Shown in pieces: positions 33,720-42,848 of a stretch of DNA of 64,000 nucleotides. Location of the stretch: the NCBI GenBank assembly GCA_051893555.1, contig JBJFHL010000018.1:1-64000 (forward strand). The letters run 5' to 3'. The stretch is from RGIG7179 sp051893555 (lineage in GTDB: Bacteria; Bacillota; Clostridia; Peptostreptococcales; Anaerovoracaceae). Position numbers and translations under genes: made by a program. Within the stretch, counting starts at the first letter, position 1, and the number at the start of each line of letters is the position of its first letter. The notes under the pieces were generated by a model that saw nothing but the letters and a program-made list of their open reading frames with translations, had not been told where the DNA came from and made no database searches.

Positions 33720-34640
33720 ATGATAATGACATTTGCAGCTTTTCTGGGGTCTCTGGAGCTCGGAATGATTTATGCGGTTCTGGCGCTGGGTGTTTTCCTC
33801 TCGTTCAGAACATTGAACATGCCCGATCTGACGGTGGACGGTTCCATCGTCACAGGCATGGCGATATCAGCAGTAATATGCAGTGGAGAGGGGAATCCTT
33901 TTCTGGCACTGATCGGTGCAGCACTGGGCGGAGCGGCTGCAGGCCTGGTAACGGGCTTTCTCCATACGAAATTAAAAATTCAGGCGATTCTGGCCGGCAT
34001 TCTGGTAATGCTGGCCGCTTATTCTGTCAACTTGCGGATCATGGGAAAGACGCCCAACATCCCGCTGACAAAAAGTGTGACGGTATATAAGCTGGCCGAT
34101 GAGATTTTGCCGAAGAAATATGCAGGGATTCTGCTGGGAGGAATCCTTCTGGCATTCATCATTGCGCTGCTGTTTCTCTTTTTGAAAACACGTCTGGGCT
34201 TCATTTTCCGGGCAACCGGTGACAATGAAGATATGGTGAAAGCCTGCGGCGTTTCCTGCGACAGCATGAAGCTTCTCGGGTTGGCACTTTCCAACGGGCT
34301 TGTGGGACTGGCCGGGGGACTCCTGGCACAGAACCAGGGATTTGCAGATATCAACAGCGGAACCGGTATGATGGTAATCGGTCTGGCATCTGTCATTTTA
34401 GGGGAAGTGATTTTCGGTACGAAAACGCTGCTCCGGCGGTTGGTGGCGGCATCACTGGGAGCGGTGCTTTATCGGATTCTTCTGGCACAGGCCCTGTATG
34501 TGGGAATGGAATCCACGGATATGAAGCTGGTTTCCGCAGTCATCGTTGTAATTGCGCTGACGTTGGGTCTGCTGGGTGAAAAGAGTTCCAGGCTTGCCAA
34601 ACGTTCCACCGGATTCTTGAAAGGGAGGATGCAGAAATGA
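33720..34640 (+). CDS. trpY: ABC transporter permease, probable TrpY
   Basis: A 306-residue inner-membrane permease of the BPD_transp_2 type with about eight to nine helices. Typical stretches are LSFRTLNMPDLTVDGS, GLVTGFLHTKLKIQAILAGIL and NGLVGLAGGLLAQNQGFADI. It lies 21 bases after trpX and its stop overlaps the trpZ start (ATGA). It forms the membrane part of the T-box-controlled tryptophan-type importer. Confidence 0.87.
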   Translation: MIMTFAAFLGSLELGMIYAVLALGVFLSFRTLNMPDLTVDGSIVTGMAISAVICSGEGNPFLALIGAALGGAAAGLVTGFLHTKLKIQAILAGILVMLAAYSVNLRIMGKTPNIPLTKSVTVYKLADEILPKKYAGILLGGILLAFIIALLFLFLKTRLGFIFRATGDNEDMVKACGVSCDSMKLLGLALSNGLVGLAGGLLAQNQGFADINSGTGMMVIGLASVILGEVIFGTKTLLRRLVAASLGAVLYRILLAQALYVGMESTDMKLVSAVIVVIALTLGLLGEKSSRLAKRSTGFLKGRMQK

Positions 34641-35419
34641 AAAAACTGCTGGAAATCAAGGAAATCACCAAGGTATTCGGAGAGGGAACCGTCAATGAAA
34701 AGGTTGCTCTGAATCACGCGAATCTGACTCTGCATGCCGGGGATTTCGTCACAGTCATCGGCAACAACGGCGCCGGCAAATCCACGCTGCTGAACTGCAT
34801 CGCCGGCGTATATGGGGTGGATAAAGGAAGTATTCTTCTGGACGGCAAGGATATCACTCGCCTGCCGGAGCATAAGCGTGCCCGCTGGATGGGAAGAGTT
34901 TTTCAGGACCCGCTGAAGGGAACTGCCTTCGACATGACCATCGAGGAAAATCTGGCCATCGCATATTATAAAAATAAAGCCCGAGGCCTGAAGCCAGGGA
35001 TTACGGCGAAGGACAGAGATTTGTTTCGTGAGAAGCTTGCCATGCTGGACATGGGACTGGAAAACAAGATGACTCAGAAGGTCAAGCTGCTTTCCGGAGG
35101 ACAGCGGCAGGCCCTGACCCTGTTCATGGCTGCCATCACAGAGCCGGAGGTTCTGCTGCTGGATGAGCATACAGCGGCACTGGATCCGGCAGCGGCAGCC
35201 AAGGTGCTTTCATTGACGGACCGGTTTGCAGAAAACCCGAATCTCTGCACCCTGATGATCACGCACAACATGAGGGATGCCCTTCGCCACGGAAACCGGA
35301 CGATCCTGATGAAGGACGGGCAGATTGTCATGGATATCAGCGGGGAAGAACGCAGCCGGATGACGGTGGAAAAACTGATTGATACATTCAGCATTGACAA
35401 CGACAGAATGCTGCTGTAA
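34637..35419 (+). CDS. trpZ: ABC transporter ATP-binding protein, probable TrpZ
   Basis: A 260-residue ATPase with Walker A GNNGAGKST (42-50), signature LSGGQRQAL near 152, and Walker B VLLLDEHTAALDP near 175, followed by the His-switch MITHNM. It powers the importer with TrpX and TrpY. It is translationally coupled to trpY. No further gene follows before the glpP promoter 27 bases downstream. Confidence 0.9.
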   Translation: MKKLLEIKEITKVFGEGTVNEKVALNHANLTLHAGDFVTVIGNNGAGKSTLLNCIAGVYGVDKGSILLDGKDITRLPEHKRARWMGRVFQDPLKGTAFDMTIEENLAIAYYKNKARGLKPGITAKDRDLFREKLAMLDMGLENKMTQKVKLLSGGQRQALTLFMAAITEPEVLLLDEHTAALDPAAAAKVLSLTDRFAENPNLCTLMITHNMRDALRHGNRTILMKDGQIVMDISGEERSRMTVEKLIDTFSIDNDRMLL

Positions 35420-35445
35420 AACATACTGGAGAATTGCCGCAGCGG

Positions 35446-35474
35446 TTGCATTTTTCGCCTTGCTGTGGTATACT
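35446..35474 (+). promoter_or_regulatory. Promoter of the glpP operon
   Basis: TTGCAT (35446-35451), a 17-bp spacer and TATACT (35469-35474). Confidence 0.7.
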
Positions 35475-35511
35475 TTTCTTACACATAATTACCGAGAGAC
35501 CAAAGAGCGGA

Positions 35512-35552
35512 GTGATTATATAGAGTGCTATATATTTGCTGTGCTCTTTTTT
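35512..35552 (+). terminator. Leader terminator upstream of glpP, probable antitermination site
   Basis: AAAGAGC and GCTCTTT close a hairpin with inner TATAT arms and a run of six T, between the promoter and the glpP start at 35598. GlpP proteins act by antitermination at such leader terminators. Confidence 0.65.
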
Positions 35553-35597
35553 ATTGAATCTTTGGATACCGGACATGCAAAGAGAAAGGAATATACC

Positions 35598-36167
35598 ATG
35601 AAGCCACAGGAAATACTGAATGCCATAGAGGAAAATCCCATCATCACCGCAGTGAAGGACGAAACGGGGCTGGAGGCCTGCCTGCGGACCGATTCCCGCA
35701 TTGTTTTCCTATTATATGGAGACATCTGCAGTATCGGCAGCATCGTCCGAAGGGTGAAACATGCGGGAAAGATTGCCATCGTCCATGCGGATCTGCTGGT
35801 GGGTCTGGGCTCGAAGGAGGTTGCGGCGGATTTTCTGAAGAGCCAGGCGGATATCGACGGAATTATCTCCACAAAACCCGCCCTCCTGAAGCGTGCGAAG
35901 GAGCTGGGGCTTTTCACGGTGCTGCGGTGTTTCATTCTGGATTCCATGGCCCTGACCAATCTGATCAGGCAGGCAGAGCAGGTGAAGCCGGACATGGTGG
36001 AGATTCTGCCGGGGATCATGCCGAAGATCACCATGCAGATTGTGGAGCAGACTGCCATTCCCATCATCTGCGGCGGCCTGATTTCCGATAAAGAGGATGT
36101 GATCGGCGCCCTTTCGGCCGGAGCAGCGGCCATTTCGTCCACCAACCAGAATGTATGGAAACTGTAG
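35598..36167 (+). CDS. glpP: Glycerol-3-phosphate-responsive antiterminator GlpP
   Basis: A 189-residue TIM-barrel regulator. In Bacillus GlpP binds glycerol-3-phosphate and leader mRNA and prevents termination in glp operons. Family stretches are VFLLYGDICSIGSIVRRVK, VHADLLVGLGSKEVAADFL and EILPGIMPKI, then ICGGLISDKEDV. The start follows AAAGGAATATACC, after a leader with a terminator hairpin, which fits autogenous antitermination. The next gene begins 17 bases downstream, so the operon is controlled by its own first product. Confidence 0.9.
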   Translation: MKPQEILNAIEENPIITAVKDETGLEACLRTDSRIVFLLYGDICSIGSIVRRVKHAGKIAIVHADLLVGLGSKEVAADFLKSQADIDGIISTKPALLKRAKELGLFTVLRCFILDSMALTNLIRQAEQVKPDMVEILPGIMPKITMQIVEQTAIPIICGGLISDKEDVIGALSAGAAAISSTNQNVWKL

Positions 36168-36184
36168 GCACAGGAGGTCACTTT

Positions 36185-37654
36185 ATGAACGGCGAAACTC
36201 GCATAAAAAGAAATAATCAGAAAGATGTCATCATCATCGGTGCCGGCGTGACGGGGTGCGCCATCGCGCGGGAACTGTCCAGATATAAACTGGATATTTG
36301 CGTCATCGAGAAGGAAAGCGATATCTGCGAGGGTACCAGCAAGGCCAACAGTGGAATCGTTCACGGCGGCTTCGATGCGAAGCCGGGAACCCTGAATGCG
36401 CGTCTGAACGTGCAGGGAAATGCCATGATGGAAGACCTGTCGAAAAAACTGGACTTCCCTTTCAAACGAAACGGCTCCATGGTGGTCTGTCAGAGTGCAG
36501 AAGAAATGCCGGTATTGGAGGAACTGCTGCAGAGGGGGCTGACCAACGGCGTGCAAGAGATGCGGATTCTCAGCCGCACAGAGGCCCTGGAACTGGAACC
36601 GAACCTGGCGGACAGCGTTTATGCTGCACTGCTTGTACCATCCGGCGGCATCGTCTGTCCTTTCGGCCTGAATATCGCACTGGCCGAAAACGCGGCAGCC
36701 AACGGGGTGGAGTTTCGTCTGGAGACGGAGGTGCTTTCCATTGAAAAGCTGTCCGAGACGGATGTCACAGCAGGCGGCCAGTGCGATGGCTATCTGGTTC
36801 ACACCGACAAAGGCGACCTGCAGACCCGATTTCTGATCAATGCAGCCGGCGTCTACGCAGATACATTTCACAACATGGTCAGCGAGAAAAAGATTCATAT
36901 CACGCCGCGGCGGGGCGACTACCTGTTGCTGGACAGAACTGCAGGAGGGCATGTGCACCATACGATTTTCCAGCTGCCGTCGGAATACGGCAAAGGCGTG
37001 CTGGTGACGCCGACGGTTCACGGTAACCTGATGGTGGGACCGACTGCCATCGATATCGAAGACAAGGAAGCCACGGCTACCACAGCAGAGGGAGTTGCCC
37101 AGGTCATGGAAAAGTGCGAAAAATCCGTAAAAAATGTTCCACTGAAGCAGGTGATCACATCCTTTGCCGGGCTTCGGGCTCATGAGGACGGTGGTGAGTT
37201 CATCATCGGCGAGGCGGAAGATGCGAAAGGCTTCATAGATGCGGCAGGCATCGAATCGCCGGGACTTTCCAGCGCACCCGCCATCGGGCAGTATGTTCGG
37301 GAGATTCTGGAAAGTCTGACGGAGCTGAAAGAAAAGAACAGCTTCATCGAAACACGAAAGGGCATCGTCCGGTTCGCGGAATGCAGCAGAGAAGCGCAGC
37401 AGGAACTGATCCGCCAGAATCCGGCATACGGACAGATCATCTGCCGCTGTGAGACCATCACGGAAGGCGAAATCCTGGATGCGATTCACCGGCCGCTGGG
37501 CGCGACGACCCTGGACGGTATCAAACGGCGGACCCGGGCCGGCATGGGACGGTGTCAGGCTGGCTTCTGCACGCCGAAAGTGATGGATATCCTGGCCCGG
37601 GAGCTGGGGCTGGAACTGAAAGATATACGAAAAAACGGAAGGAGGGAGTACTGA
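36185..37654 (+). CDS. GlpA-like FAD-dependent glycerol-3-phosphate dehydrogenase with C-terminal BFD-type [2Fe-2S] domain
   Basis: A 489-residue flavoprotein. The DAO-type N-terminal domain has GAGVTGCAIARELS (19-32), the second dinucleotide-fold residues CVIEKESD and the NSGIVHGGFDA loop. From about residue 420 the C-terminal domain carries IICRCETITEGEI and GRCQAGFC, the four cysteines of a BFD-like [2Fe-2S] binding domain. It should oxidise glycerol-3-phosphate with electrons passing to the partner flavoprotein. The start MNGETRIK follows CAGGAGGTC. The stop overlaps the next ATG. Confidence 0.87.
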   Translation: MNGETRIKRNNQKDVIIIGAGVTGCAIARELSRYKLDICVIEKESDICEGTSKANSGIVHGGFDAKPGTLNARLNVQGNAMMEDLSKKLDFPFKRNGSMVVCQSAEEMPVLEELLQRGLTNGVQEMRILSRTEALELEPNLADSVYAALLVPSGGIVCPFGLNIALAENAAANGVEFRLETEVLSIEKLSETDVTAGGQCDGYLVHTDKGDLQTRFLINAAGVYADTFHNMVSEKKIHITPRRGDYLLLDRTAGGHVHHTIFQLPSEYGKGVLVTPTVHGNLMVGPTAIDIEDKEATATTAEGVAQVMEKCEKSVKNVPLKQVITSFAGLRAHEDGGEFIIGEAEDAKGFIDAAGIESPGLSSAPAIGQYVREILESLTELKEKNSFIETRKGIVRFAECSREAQQELIRQNPAYGQIICRCETITEGEILDAIHRPLGATTLDGIKRRTRAGMGRCQAGFCTPKVMDILARELGLELKDIRKNGRREY

Positions 37655-38946
37655 TGCAGGCGACAAAATCTATGGATCTCCTCATTGTGGGCGGCGGTCC
37701 GGCGGGACTGGCTGCTGCCATCGCGGCGAAGAAGCAGGGAATTGACAATCTGCTGATTATCGAGCGGGACGACAGGCTGGGCGGCATTCTGAACCAGTGC
37801 ATTCACAATGGCTTCGGCCTGCACACCTTCCAGGAGGAACTGACGGGACCGGAGTATGCCAACCGGTTTATCCGGCAGGCAGAGCAACTGGAAATTCCCG
37901 TACTAACCGACACCATGGTTCTGGACATCACGCCGAAAAAAAAGGTGACGGTCATCAACCGGTCAGATGGCCTGCAGGAATTCTGTGCAAAATCCATCAT
38001 CCTGGCCATGGGCTGCCGGGAACGGCCCCGGGGCAGTCTGAACATCCCGGGATATCGTCCTATGGGGATCTATTCCGCGGGAACTGCCCAGCGGCTGGTC
38101 AATGTGGAAGGGTTCCTTCCGGGAAAGGAAGTGGTCATCCTGGGCTCCGGAGACATCGGTCTGATTATGGCCCGGCGCATGACTCTGGAAGGTGCCAAGG
38201 TGAAGGTAGTGGCAGAACTGATGCCGTATTCCGGCGGCCTGAAGCGAAACATCGTCCAGTGCCTGGATGATTTTGGGATTCCGCTGAAGCTGCGCCATAC
38301 GGTCATCGATATCAAGGGAAAACATCATCTGGAAGGCGTGACCCTGGCGGAAGTGGATGAAAAGGGGAAACCGGTTCCGGGCACGGAAGAATATTATACC
38401 TGCGACACCTTATTGCTGTCCTGCGGGCTGATTCCGGAGAACGAACTTTCCCGGGAAATGGGGATTGCCATGAATCCGGTCACCGGTGGTCCGGTGGTGG
38501 ATGACAGCTTGGAAACAAGTATTCCAGGGGTCTTTGCCTGCGGTAATGTGCTCCATGTCCACGACCTGGTGGACTTCGTTTCGGAGGAAGCGGCGCTGGC
38601 AGGTGAGCAGGCCGCAGCGTATATTCAGAATGGACAGAAGGAAGAGGGACACGGTGCGCTTACCCTGCTCCGTACCGGGGAAGGCGTCCGCTATACGGTG
38701 CCGGCCATGATCGATTCAGATCGGATGCAGGAGAAAGTGAAAGTCCGTTTCCGTGTCTCCGGCGTGTACCGGGACTGCGCCATCAGCGTGTACGCCGGGA
38801 GCGAGCGGATTTTGCGAAGAAAAAAACAGATCGTGACACCGGGAGAGATGGAAGAAGTGATTTTGGAAAGAAAGACGCTGGAAGAACTGGGCTGGCCGGA
38901 GGAAGTGCGGATTACTGTTGAACCGGCCGAAGCGGTGGGGAGGTGA
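37654..38946 (+). CDS. NAD(P)/FAD-dependent oxidoreductase, partner of the GlpA-like enzyme
   Basis: A 430-residue pyridine nucleotide-disulfide-type flavoprotein. The FAD motif is VGGGPAGLAAAIAAKKQG (12-29), the NAD(P) motif VVILGSGDIGLIMARR near 165, and the FAD end VFACGNVL. No redox CxxC pair is evident. Together with the upstream enzyme and the DUF1667 protein it matches a three-part glycerol-3-phosphate dehydrogenase complex common in Clostridia, where this subunit passes electrons to a nucleotide or ferredoxin. The start follows AAGGAGGGAG and overlaps the previous stop (TGATG). Confidence 0.85.
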   Translation: MQATKSMDLLIVGGGPAGLAAAIAAKKQGIDNLLIIERDDRLGGILNQCIHNGFGLHTFQEELTGPEYANRFIRQAEQLEIPVLTDTMVLDITPKKKVTVINRSDGLQEFCAKSIILAMGCRERPRGSLNIPGYRPMGIYSAGTAQRLVNVEGFLPGKEVVILGSGDIGLIMARRMTLEGAKVKVVAELMPYSGGLKRNIVQCLDDFGIPLKLRHTVIDIKGKHHLEGVTLAEVDEKGKPVPGTEEYYTCDTLLLSCGLIPENELSREMGIAMNPVTGGPVVDDSLETSIPGVFACGNVLHVHDLVDFVSEEAALAGEQAAAYIQNGQKEEGHGALTLLRTGEGVRYTVPAMIDSDRMQEKVKVRFRVSGVYRDCAISVYAGSERILRRKKQIVTPGEMEEVILERKTLEELGWPEEVRITVEPAEAVGR

Positions 38947-38951
38947 GAGCC

Positions 38952-39305
38952 ATGGAAAAACGAAAACTGACCTGCATCGGCTGCCCTATGGGATGCCAGC
39001 TTGAAGTGGAACTGGAAGGCAGTGAGATTCAGACTGTGGAAGGAAATGTATGCAAACGAGGCGATACCTATGCAAGAAAAGAGGTCACCAACCCGACGCG
39101 AATTGTAACAACCACGGTCCGTCTGGCGGGCGGAGGCGTCTTGCCGGTGAAAACGAAAGAGGATATTCCCAAGGAAAAGATCATGGACTGCGTCCGGCAG
39201 CTGAAAGCGCTGGAACTGCAGGGGCCGGTGGACATCGGCCAGGTGATTCTGGAGGATGCGGCGGGAACCGGTGTGCCGGTCATCGCAACCGCATCACATG
39301 TGTAA
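38952..39305 (+). CDS. DUF1667 cysteine-rich protein of the glycerol-3-phosphate operon
   Basis: A 117-residue protein with four conserved cysteines (C8, C11, C15 and C34; CIGCPMGCQLEV and GNVCKRG), as expected for an iron-sulfur cluster. DUF1667 proteins are found next to GlpA/GlpB-like flavoproteins in anaerobic Firmicutes and are probably an electron-carrying subunit. The start follows GGGAGGTGAGAG within the end of the previous gene; a GTG nine bases earlier is possible. It is the last gene of the group. Confidence 0.87.
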   Translation: MEKRKLTCIGCPMGCQLEVELEGSEIQTVEGNVCKRGDTYARKEVTNPTRIVTTTVRLAGGGVLPVKTKEDIPKEKIMDCVRQLKALELQGPVDIGQVILEDAAGTGVPVIATASHV

Positions 39306-39331
39306 TATATATGTAGGAAAGGATGGAGAAG

Positions 39332-40294
39332 ATGAAGCAGGATTTTTATTTTCCGTCGGCAGACGGACTGACGACCATACATGCGTCGGAATGGATTCCG
39401 GAGGGCACGGTTCGGGCTGTTCTGCAGATCAGCCACGGCATGGTGGAATATATCGGCCGGTATGACCGGTTTGCGCGGTATCTCAATGAACATGGTTTTT
39501 ATGTGGTGGGAAACGACCATCTGGGTCACGGGGCGTCGGTGGTCAGCAATGAGAAGCTGGGTTACTTTAAAGATCCGGACGGCAATGAGTGTGTCATCGC
39601 AGACCTTGACCAGCTGCGGCAGATTACCGAAAAGAAGTATCCGGATGTGCCGTATTTCATGCTGGGTCACAGCATGGGATCCTTTCTGATCCGGCAGTAT
39701 ATGATGCTTCACGGTGAGGGGCTTGCCGGTGTCATCGTCATGGGTACCGGCTGTCAGCCGGGAGTTGTCCTTGCAGCAGGCAAAGGACTATGCCGGATCC
39801 TGGCTGCGATGAAGGGCTGGGAATACCGCAGCAGCCTGGTGGATTCCATGGCCTTTTCTTCCAACAACAAGAAGTTTGAGCCGGGGCGGACGCCGCAGGA
39901 CTGGCTGACGAAGGACGAAGCCATCGTGGATGCCTACCGGGCGGATCCGTGGTGTACATATAAGTTTACTTTGAATGGATTTTATCAGATGTTCCGCGGC
40001 ATTCAGTTCGACCAAAATCCGGATAATATCGCGAAAATTCCAAAAAGTCTGCCGATTCTGGTGGTCTCCGGGGCAGACGATCCGGTGGGCGGATTCGGCA
40101 AGGGCGTGCAGGCTGTGTACGACGGTTTCCAGGCAGCCGGTGTGAAGAATGTGGAGATGGTACTCTATGATGGAGACCGCCACGAGATTCTCAATGAAAC
40201 GGACTATGCGATGGTGTACGGCGATCTGCTTACCTGGCTGGAGAAGCAGATGGCGGCGGCCGGAAGCGGCCATGGTGCAGATCAGATTGCATAG
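39332..40294 (+). CDS. Alpha/beta hydrolase (lysophospholipase-like)
   Basis: A 320-residue hydrolase of the serine aminopeptidase S33/monoacylglycerol lipase type. The nucleophile elbow is LGHSMGS with Ser114. The acid lies in VSGADDPVG near 250 and the histidine in YDGDRHEILNE near 283. The oxyanion part is ISHGMVEYIGRYD. The ATG at 39332 has a better spaced AAGGATGGAG site than the one at 39323. It likely cleaves lysophospholipids or acylglycerols. It follows the glycerol-3-phosphate genes by 26 bases, which would fit a supply of glycerol compounds. Confidence 0.85.
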   Translation: MKQDFYFPSADGLTTIHASEWIPEGTVRAVLQISHGMVEYIGRYDRFARYLNEHGFYVVGNDHLGHGASVVSNEKLGYFKDPDGNECVIADLDQLRQITEKKYPDVPYFMLGHSMGSFLIRQYMMLHGEGLAGVIVMGTGCQPGVVLAAGKGLCRILAAMKGWEYRSSLVDSMAFSSNNKKFEPGRTPQDWLTKDEAIVDAYRADPWCTYKFTLNGFYQMFRGIQFDQNPDNIAKIPKSLPILVVSGADDPVGGFGKGVQAVYDGFQAAGVKNVEMVLYDGDRHEILNETDYAMVYGDLLTWLEKQMAAAGSGHGADQIA

Positions 40295-40300
40295 AATCAC

Positions 40301-40316
40301 TCAACTTACAAGTTGA
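40301..40316. repeat. Perfect hairpin TCAACTT/AAGTTGA after the hydrolase gene
   Basis: A 7-bp stem with a two-base loop directly after the stop and no T-run. It may be a weak stem or a protein site. Confidence 0.35.
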
Positions 40317-40363
40317 AATTTGGTAAAACGTAAATTAGTAATGTATAGATTAGTAAATCGTAA

Positions 40364-40392
40364 TTGACTAAAATATGGAGTGATGTTATAAT
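40364..40392 (+). promoter_or_regulatory. Promoter of the AAA (ATPase_2/DUF234) gene, preceded by ATTAGTAA repeats
   Basis: TTGACT (40364-40369), a 17-bp spacer and TATAAT (40387-40392). ATTAGTAA occurs twice just upstream, between 40333 and 40357. Confidence 0.7.
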
Positions 40393-40419
40393 GTTCCTGA
40401 AATCGGAGGACAGGAGATC

Positions 40420-41823
40420 ATGAAAATGTTTGTCGGAAGAGAGCAGGAACTGAACTGCCTGAACAGGTTATATCAGTCCGATAAATTTGAATTTGCTGTG
40501 ATTTATGGACGGCGCCGTGTAGGAAAAACCGCCTTGATCAACCAGTTTATCAAAGAGAAAAAAGCAATTTACTTCATGGGCGTAGAAAGCAACGCCAAGC
40601 AGAATCTGGAAAACTTCAGTCGCAATATTATGGAATACAGTGCAGGGATACAGGCAGATTCCACTTTTACATCTTTTCAAGCTGCATTGGAGTATGTTTT
40701 TCAACTTGCCGAAAAGGAACGCATCATTTTGGCAATCGATGAGTATCCCTATGTGGCTCGTGCCTCCAAGAGCTTTGCGTCGACGCTTCAGCTTTTCATT
40801 GACAAATATAAGGACAGTTCCAGACTGATGCTGATACTTTGCGGTTCCTCCATGTCCTATATGGAAGATCATGTGCTGGCTTACAAAGCTCCATTGTATG
40901 GCAGACGCACGGCGCAGATGAAGATTCAGCCATTTGACTTCAGTGATACTTGCCGTTACTTCAAACATTTTTCCGATGAAGATAAAGCCATGATTTATGG
41001 CATTGCGGGCGGAACTCCACAATATTTATTTCAGATGGATGACAGGTTGAGCATCGGTGAAAATATAAAGAATACATTTTTGAATCCGACATCCGTTCTT
41101 TTCGAGGAACCGGAAAATCTGCTGAAGCAGGAGGTCAGGGAACCGGCCCTTTATAATGCGATCATTACGGCCATTGCGACAGGCGCCTCCCGCATGTCTG
41201 AGATTTCCACAAAGGTGGGGGAAGACACCAGTGTCTGCACCATGTATCTGAAAAATCTGATAAGTCTTGGTCTGATTCAGAAAGAAACACCGTATGGTGA
41301 AAAAGCATCCCGGAAATCCATTTATTCCATCTGTGATAATATGTTCCGGTTCTGGTACCGATTTGTTCCGGAAAACAGCTCCATTATCGCAAGAGGTGCA
41401 GCCGATCTGGCATATAAGCGAATCGAACCGCTGTTGCCGGATTATATGGGGAAAGTCTTCGAAGAAATCTGCCGGCAGTATCTGTGGAAGCTGCTGCTGA
41501 ACGGAGAGTCTCCAGTGGAATTTTCGGAACTGGGTCGCTGGTGGGGAAACGATCCGACTTCCCGAAGCCAGACGGAAATAGATATCATGGGGGAACAGGA
41601 TAAAAATACAGCTCTGTTTGGCGAATGCAAGTGGACCAACGAAAACGTGGATCTTGGCGTACTAGAAACACTGGTAAACCGTAGCAGCCTGTTCCATTAT
41701 AAAGATGTGCACCTGTATCTGTTTGCTAAAACAGGATTCACGAGAGGATGCAACGATGCGGCAAAAGAAATGGGAAATGTAACGCTTGTGACTTACGCTG
41801 ATATTCTGGAAAAGATGGTATGA
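40420..41823 (+). CDS. AAA-type ATPase (ATPase_2 domain) with DUF234 C-terminal domain
   Basis: A 467-residue protein beginning MKMFVGREQELNCLNRLY. It has Walker A GRRRVGKT (30-37), Walker B ILAIDEYPYV near 105, and LCGSSMSYME as the sensor stretch. The middle is a winged-helix region (ITAIATGASRMSEISTKV). The end is a DUF234-type nuclease-like domain with EIDIM and FGECKW. This family is widespread in archaea and anaerobes with no settled role. It is a different family from the DUF4143 ATPases nearby but has the same ATPase-plus-nuclease-like plan. Confidence 0.88.
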   Translation: MKMFVGREQELNCLNRLYQSDKFEFAVIYGRRRVGKTALINQFIKEKKAIYFMGVESNAKQNLENFSRNIMEYSAGIQADSTFTSFQAALEYVFQLAEKERIILAIDEYPYVARASKSFASTLQLFIDKYKDSSRLMLILCGSSMSYMEDHVLAYKAPLYGRRTAQMKIQPFDFSDTCRYFKHFSDEDKAMIYGIAGGTPQYLFQMDDRLSIGENIKNTFLNPTSVLFEEPENLLKQEVREPALYNAIITAIATGASRMSEISTKVGEDTSVCTMYLKNLISLGLIQKETPYGEKASRKSIYSICDNMFRFWYRFVPENSSIIARGAADLAYKRIEPLLPDYMGKVFEEICRQYLWKLLLNGESPVEFSELGRWWGNDPTSRSQTEIDIMGEQDKNTALFGECKWTNENVDLGVLETLVNRSSLFHYKDVHLYLFAKTGFTRGCNDAAKEMGNVTLVTYADILEKMV

Positions 41824-41836
41824 TTCCAAAACGAAA

Positions 41837-41866
41837 CGGAGTGTCGTCAGACACTCCGCTTTTTAT
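41837..41866. terminator. Terminator between the AAA ATPase and the GntR gene
   Basis: CGGAGTGTC and GACACTCCG with a four-base loop and CTTTTT. It can serve both convergent genes; the GntR frame ends inside it. Confidence 0.8.
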
Positions 41867-42836
41867 TCATGATTTTCTTGATCAGGTCCTCCGCATAGAG
41901 GAAGGAGCCCCGGTCGATTTTATAATCGTAAGCAATCAGGCTGCCGCCCTTCTCTTCGAAATTTCTGAGCAAAATCTTTTCTTCCGGCCCTGCGAAGGGG
42001 TCATACTGCTCTGGAAGGATGATGGTGTTTTTCCCTTCCAGGAATGCTGCAAGGCGGTCCGCGCCGCTTCCGAAGAAGTGTACCGGCAGTGATTCACTCC
42101 AGGCGCCCATACCTGCACAGTTTTTTCGGATGACACCGGCGAAGGCATCACTGGCGCAGACAATACCTGCTCTGGCCCGATCTGGCAGCTTGGCCAGAGA
42201 AATGACAGTCCGTGTGGACGGCATGAGAGCCAGCATGCCGAAAGACTGCGGATCCCGGATCACCTGCTCCACCTGCCCGTAGTGGGTCGAGGTGGTCAGC
42301 ACCAGGTCGTAGTCGGTGTTCAGCTTGTCTGCAATTTCATAGAGCTGGCTCAGGGAAAAGATGGCAATCTGGGCATATCCGATCTGAGAAAGCTGATTTT
42401 CGATGAGCTGCAGCGTTTCCGGGTTGCAGTCGATGACCGCCACCTTGACCACATCATATTTTTCTTCCAGACCCCGCAGCTTCAGATCGATGTAGATCTC
42501 CATTTCCCGCGGTGTGAAGCCCAGGGTCTCAAGCTCCCGAAAGAGGCCATCAATGGCGGTCATGGCCCGGTCCTTGCGGCTGGCAGAATCCGCTTCCTCC
42601 TGCGCCCGGACGAAAGTTCCTTTGCCCTGGGTCATCTCGATGATGCCCAGACTTTCCAGATAATCGTAGGCATGCTTTATGGTGCCCTGGGACAGATTCT
42701 TCTCCTCGGCCAGTTCCCGAACCGTCGGCAGTCTGGAGCCGGCAGGGAGCTTTCCCGTTTTGATACTCCGCAAAATCTCATCAGCCAGCTGTTTATAGAT
42801 CGGCGCGTCTTTGCGGGTTTCAGCGTTGTCGTTCAT
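41847..42836 (-). CDS. GntR-family transcriptional regulator
   Basis: A 329-residue regulator. The N-terminal winged helix spans residues 8-75 (APIYKQLADEILRSIKTGKL, then SRLPTVRELAEEKNLSQGTIKHAY). A long C-terminal sensor domain of about 240 residues is not of the UTRA or FCD type I know; it contains a VAVIDCNPETLQLIENQL stretch like a periplasmic-binding or response-type fold. It is the last gene of the operon with the hydratase subunits and the P-loop protein, so it likely regulates them. Candidate operator: direct repeats at 45233-45254. Confidence 0.88.
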   Translation of the reverse strand: MNDNAETRKDAPIYKQLADEILRSIKTGKLPAGSRLPTVRELAEEKNLSQGTIKHAYDYLESLGIIEMTQGKGTFVRAQEEADSASRKDRAMTAIDGLFRELETLGFTPREMEIYIDLKLRGLEEKYDVVKVAVIDCNPETLQLIENQLSQIGYAQIAIFSLSQLYEIADKLNTDYDLVLTTSTHYGQVEQVIRDPQSFGMLALMPSTRTVISLAKLPDRARAGIVCASDAFAGVIRKNCAGMGAWSESLPVHFFGSGADRLAAFLEGKNTIILPEQYDPFAGPEEKILLRNFEEKGGSLIAYDYKIDRGSFLYAEDLIKKIMNKKRSV

Positions 42837-42848
42837 AAGCGCTCTCCG

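Noticed and set aside
35528..37666. Open frame of 712 codons on the minus strand opposite glpP and the GlpA-like gene
   Set aside because: Shadow of two recognised genes on the plus strand.
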